Shown piece after piece: positions 60,431-64,000 of a stretch of 64,000 bases of DNA (positions are counted from its first letter, which is position 1; every line of letters starts with the position of its first letter). The position numbers and the translations under genes are program-made. The notes beneath the pieces were generated by a model. That model saw only the letters and a program-made list of their open reading frames with translations. It had not been told where the DNA came from and did no database searches. Origin of the DNA: Bacillus sp. ISL-55 (GTDB lineage: Bacteria; Bacillota; Bacilli; Bacillales; Cytobacillaceae); contig NZ_JAGGQU010000036.1 of assembly GCF_018613155.1 (NCBI RefSeq), forward strand, positions 1-64,000, given 5' to 3'.

Positions 60431-61218
60431 TCTGATTGAGGCTCCTTCCATTGATCAATGCACTTTTTTATCTTATCGATGTGCTTTTTTGCTTCTTCTT
60501 CGCCAATCGCAATAATGTCTTCTATATTAGTGAATGCTTTGGAATTAAACATTTCGACCGGAGGCCTGAGCATTACATCGGAAGCGATCTCTCGATTTGA
60601 GACCAGCTCCATTTGCATAATATCGATACTCTGCATGATTACATCGAAAATCGAGGTAACATCCTCGTTCTTTTTCACGCTGGATACATCAACTGCGATT
60701 ACAATATCTGCTCCCATTTCCTTTGCTACTGATACAGGAATCCGGTCAACAACTCCGCCATCAACGAACAGCCTTCCATCCAGCTTTTCCGGGACAAAAA
60801 TACCCGGAATTGCGATGCTAGCTCTTACAGCTTCCGCCACAGGTCCTTTTTTAAAGACGACCTTCTCCCCTGACATCAGGTCTGTGGCAACAATGCCAAT
60901 CGGGATATCCAGTTCCTCGATCATTTTTCCATGGGTGAAAATCCTGATGAGCTCTTTAACCCGTTTCCCTGCGATAAATCCCATCTTTGGCACCGTAAAA
61001 TCAAGATAATATTTCCGTTTGAACACACGCGATAGTTTATAGAGACGGTCGACGTCAAGGCCCGCACCGTAAAATGATGCTACCAGTGCACCCATGCTGC
61101 TTCCGGCAATCAAATCAATTGGGATGCCTTCATCTCTTAAAACTTTTATGACACCCAGATGGGCAAATCCCCGTGCTCCACCTGACCCTAGAGCTAAACC
61201 AATCTTTGGACTTGCCAA
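60427..61218 (-). CDS. ylbK: Patatin-like phospholipase family protein (YlbK type)
   Basis: A 263-residue patatin-fold protein with a glycine-rich oxyanion loop GLALGSGGARGFAH, the nucleophile motif GSSMG (Ser 41) and the aspartate in DGGVVDRIPV; a serine-aspartate dyad for lipid ester hydrolysis. I start at TTG 61218, 8 bases after AAGGGAGG, which is inside the longer frame starting at 61242. Its substrate is unknown. Confidence 0.9.
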   Translation of the reverse strand: MASPKIGLALGSGGARGFAHLGVIKVLRDEGIPIDLIAGSSMGALVASFYGAGLDVDRLYKLSRVFKRKYYLDFTVPKMGFIAGKRVKELIRIFTHGKMIEELDIPIGIVATDLMSGEKVVFKKGPVAEAVRASIAIPGIFVPEKLDGRLFVDGGVVDRIPVSVAKEMGADIVIAVDVSSVKKNEDVTSIFDVIMQSIDIMQMELVSNREIASDVMLRPPVEMFNSKAFTNIEDIIAIGEEEAKKHIDKIKKCIDQWKEPQSE

Positions 61219-61529
61219 AGCTTTTTCCTCCCTTAAAACCATGATTTTTTCGGGTACAGACTAAACTTGGTCTAATTTGAAGTTCAGCGAGTATATTGAT
61301 TTATATGAGGACAAGGCTGACAACTAATCGTTATTTATGTATTTTTCTAAACCAAATAGTCAGTTGAATTAAGTTGAAATCATTACAGGTCCTTCCACAT
61401 ATATGGCTGTATGGAAGGTACATAGAATCGGAAGATAAATGGAAAATAACCCCTCTGGTGAGTTTCCTTCTATTTTACCATTGATTTAAAAAAGTTTCAC
61501 AGCAAGAACGCAGGAAGGAGGATATTTAG
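61219..61529. other. Divergent region between ylbK and ylbJ
   Basis: About 310 bases with no gene. Besides the candidate sigma-E promoter for ylbJ it has a dyad CCTTCCACATA / TGTATGGAAGG (61391-61417). No ylbK promoter could be picked with confidence. Confidence 0.5.
61399..61428 (+). promoter_or_regulatory. Candidate sigma-E promoter of ylbJ
   Basis: ATATATG (61399-61405) and CATAGAAT (61421-61428), 15 bases apart, resemble the sigma-E consensus KMATATT and CATACAMT (7 of 8 at the -10). The spacer and -35 lie in the dyad CCTTCCACATA / TGTATGGAAGG. ylbJ is sigma-E dependent in B. subtilis. Confidence 0.5.
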
Positions 61530-62749
61530 GTGATCAAATCCAGAATAAAAACAATTTTCCTTGCAGCCTCCGTCACTTTTCTGGCTGCTTCACTCATTTC
61601 TTTTCCACAGCAATCCTTTGATGCTTCAATTAGAGGCTTGAATATGTGGTGGGAAATTGTCTTTCCCTCACTCCTTCCTTTTTTCATCATTTCAGAAATG
61701 CTGATTGGATTCGGTGTGGTTCGTTTTATTGGTGTTTTGTTGGAACCTCTGATGAGGCCGCTGTTCAGGGTACCTGGTGTTGGAGGTTTTGTCTGGGCAA
61801 TGGGCATGGCTTCCGGCTTCCCTGCTGGAGCAAAACTGACAGCCCGAATGCGCCAGGAAGGGCAGCTATCTAAAATTGAAGCAGAGCGGCTTGTATCGTT
61901 TACTAATTCATCGAATCCGCTTTTCATTTTTGGCGCTGTGTCAGTCGGCTTCTTTTATAATGTTCAGCTCGGTGTTATTCTGGCCCTTGCCCATTATCTT
62001 GGAAACATCAGCGTTGGATTGATTATGAGGTTCTATGGCAGAAGTGAAGAAAATGCCACAAAGGAAAAGGAACGAAACCTGACGATCAGGGATGCGTTTG
62101 CTGCCTTGCACAGGACAAGGATAAAAGACAATCGTCCGATAGGAAAACTGCTGGGTGACGCTGTGATGTCTTCCATCCAGACCTTGTTAATGATCGGCGG
62201 GTTCATTATCTTATTCTCAGTTATTAACAAACTATTATTCCATCTTCACATCACATCATTTCTGGCTGAATTCCTTGAAGTTATTCTCGTGATGCTCGGC
62301 ATGACTGAAATGCTTAGCTTGCCATTCATTTCAGGCCTTTTTGAAATTACTCTCGGCAGCCAGATGACCAGCCAGATCCAGGAAGCTACCCTGATGCACC
62401 AGGCTGTTATAACCAGCTTCATACTCGCCTTCAGCGGTTTTAGTGTCCAGGCTCAGGTTGCCAGCATTCTTGCCCAGACAGACATCCGCTTTCAGCCCTT
62501 CTTTTTTGCAAGGATCATTCACGGCATCTTTGCAGCATTCTATGCTTTCATTTTATGGAAGCCGGTTTATGTACGCTTTTTTGAGGATGGCCAGCCATCC
62601 AATGCTTTGCCGGTAATGGAATATCTTACTTCGGAAGGCAGCCGCCTGGCAGCAGCGCATAATATGCTCACCACAGCCGGACCGCTTATTACAATCGGCA
62701 GTTTGATCATTTATGTATGGCTGCTGGGAAACCGTATACTGAAAGAAAA

Positions 62750-62753
<4 letters not shown>
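61530..62753 (+). CDS. ylbJ: Sporulation integral membrane protein YlbJ
   Basis: A 407-residue membrane protein with about nine hydrophobic segments and two nucleoside-recognition (Gate) domains, of the SpoVAC-unrelated YlbJ family needed for spore cortex formation. Typical stretches are WWEIVFPSLLPFFIISEMLIGFG, GMASGFPAGAKLTARMRQEGQLSKIEAERLVSFTNSSNPLFIFGAVSVG and IQTLLMIGGFIILFSVI. It starts with GTG after GGAGGA. It is the only plus-strand gene between ylbK and coaD. Confidence 0.93.
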
Positions 62754-63266
<513 letters not shown>

Positions 63267-63839
63267 TTATACTTCCCCCTCATCTGCAGCATCAACTTTA
63301 TAAAGAGTAATTCCTATGATTCCATATTTTTCGTACCTTGTCTGCACAAGTCTTCCTACCTTTTCCGGCAGAGTGATATCAGAAGCATGCTCACAGACAA
63401 TCAGACCATCATGATGAATAAGTCTCTCTTTATCAATCGTTTCCAACAGCTTGACCAGCTGTTGTTTTTTATAGGGCGGATCCAGGAATATATAATCGAA
63501 CGTTAAGTCTCTTTTTTGTATTGCTTTCAAAGCCCTGACAGCATCATTTCGGTATACTTCTGCCTTTTCTTCCAACCCGCATGATTTAAGATTTTCATTG
63601 ATAATATGTATCGCCTTGCCTTCACGGTCGACAAAAATCACTTTATCCAGACCCCTGCTCAGAGCCTCGATCCCAAGGCCTCCGCTTCCAGCAAATAAAT
63701 CCAGTCCCAACCCTTCTGTAAAATAAGGGCCAATCATATTGAACAGCGATTCTTTTACTTTATCAGTAGTAGGTCTTGTGGACGTTCCGGGTACCGCTTT
63801 CAAAACGCGGCCCTTCAAATCACCAGATACAACTCTCAT
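63267..63839 (-). CDS. rsmD: 16S rRNA (guanine-966-N2)-methyltransferase
   Basis: Methylates G966 of 16S rRNA. The 190-residue protein has MRVVSGDLKGRVLKAVPG, the SAM motif LGLDLFAGSGGLGIEALSRGL and the catalytic FLDPPYKKQ (DPPY). It is the first gene of the rsmD-coaD pair, which matches B. subtilis ylbH-coaD. Start at ATG 63839 after GAGGAG. Confidence 0.96.
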   Translation of the reverse strand: MRVVSGDLKGRVLKAVPGTSTRPTTDKVKESLFNMIGPYFTEGLGLDLFAGSGGLGIEALSRGLDKVIFVDREGKAIHIINENLKSCGLEEKAEVYRNDAVRALKAIQKRDLTFDYIFLDPPYKKQQLVKLLETIDKERLIHHDGLIVCEHASDITLPEKVGRLVQTRYEKYGIIGITLYKVDAADEGEV

Positions 63840-64000
63840 ATTATGTACTCCTCAATCTTGTAGCTTTTTCTTCATGTAAATTACTCCCTTATCCTACCAC
63901 ACATATAAAAAATTAACCAAATAAGTGTATATCCCTTCCTAATGTGGAAATAATGATGATTAACAACATCAATTTGAGGATGTTGTTGCCAACCGCGGAG
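63840..64000. other. Region upstream of rsmD at the window edge
   Basis: About 160 A/T-rich bases with no gene. A small dyad AACAACATC / GATGTTGTT (about 63962-63988) without a T-run is present. It probably contains the rsmD promoter, which I could not define. Confidence 0.4.

Overview
This window is a contiguous piece of chromosome from a low-to-mid GC, endospore-forming member of the Bacillaceae. The evidence is the sigE, sigG, spoIIGA, spoVD, spoVE, gerR-like and ylbJ sporulation genes, the bacillithiol gene bshC, a pyr operon controlled by PyrR, and a gene order that follows, in reverse complement, the Bacillus subtilis segment ylbH - coaD - ylbJ-Q - mraZ/dcw cluster - spoIIG - ylm genes - divIVA - ileS - lspA - pyr operon. 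The genus cannot be fixed from sequence reading alone; a Bacillus or Mesobacillus-like organism is likely. Almost all genes lie on the minus strand, so transcription mostly runs from high to low coordinates. There are no tRNA or rRNA genes, no intact insertion sequences, no prophage and no CRISPR.

Layout. 1-2100: a DedA-family membrane protein (-) and a DUF3231 protein (+). 2117-14050: the complete UMP biosynthesis operon pyrR-pyrP-pyrB-pyrC-carA-carB-pyrK-pyrD-pyrF-pyrE, with three PyrR-type attenuators (before pyrR, pyrP and pyrB) and overlapping junctions from pyrB onward. 14047-23410: rluD, lspA, a TraR/DksA-like gene, ileS with a T-box leader, divIVA and the ylmH-G-sepF-ylmE-ylmD-ylmC group of division and envelope genes. 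23764-26415: sigG, sigE, spoIIGA. 27053-47513: the division and cell-wall (dcw) cluster ftsZ, ftsA, sbp, ylxX, ylxW, divIB, murB, murG, spoVE, murD, mraY, an orphan Mur-ligase N-domain gene, murE, spoVD, pbpB, ftsL, rsmH, mraZ. 47912-51007: bshC, a DUF3397 gene, a panE-like gene. 51306-54438: an inserted three-gene acyl-CoA carboxylase operon with a candidate cre site. 54674-63839: ylbP, gerR-like, an enoyl-CoA hydratase, rpmF, ylbN, tmcAL, ylbL, ylbK, ylbJ, coaD, rsmD.

The genes form three working blocks: pyrimidine supply under UMP feedback; peptidoglycan precursor synthesis and divisome assembly, including sporulation versions (SpoVD, SpoVE); and compartment-specific sporulation sigma factors. 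Sequence-visible control includes PyrR binding loops, an isoleucine T-box, MraZ boxes with 10-bp spacing, and candidate sigma-H (ftsAZ), sigma-E (spoVD, ylbJ) and sigma-F/G (sigG) promoters.

The unexplained material is mainly in the gaps: a 52-bp-period array of twelve alternating hairpins with compensatory stem changes between pbpB and spoVD; six copies of a TTTATAGCGA motif spaced exactly 20 bp upstream of lspA; a second, unrelated 52-bp tandem repeat upstream of mraZ; a dispersed long palindromic element in three full copies and one deleted copy; and a small intact gene between murE and mraY that encodes only a Mur-ligase-like N-terminal domain. None is proven to be a new functional system; the hairpin array and the orphan Mur domain are the best candidates.
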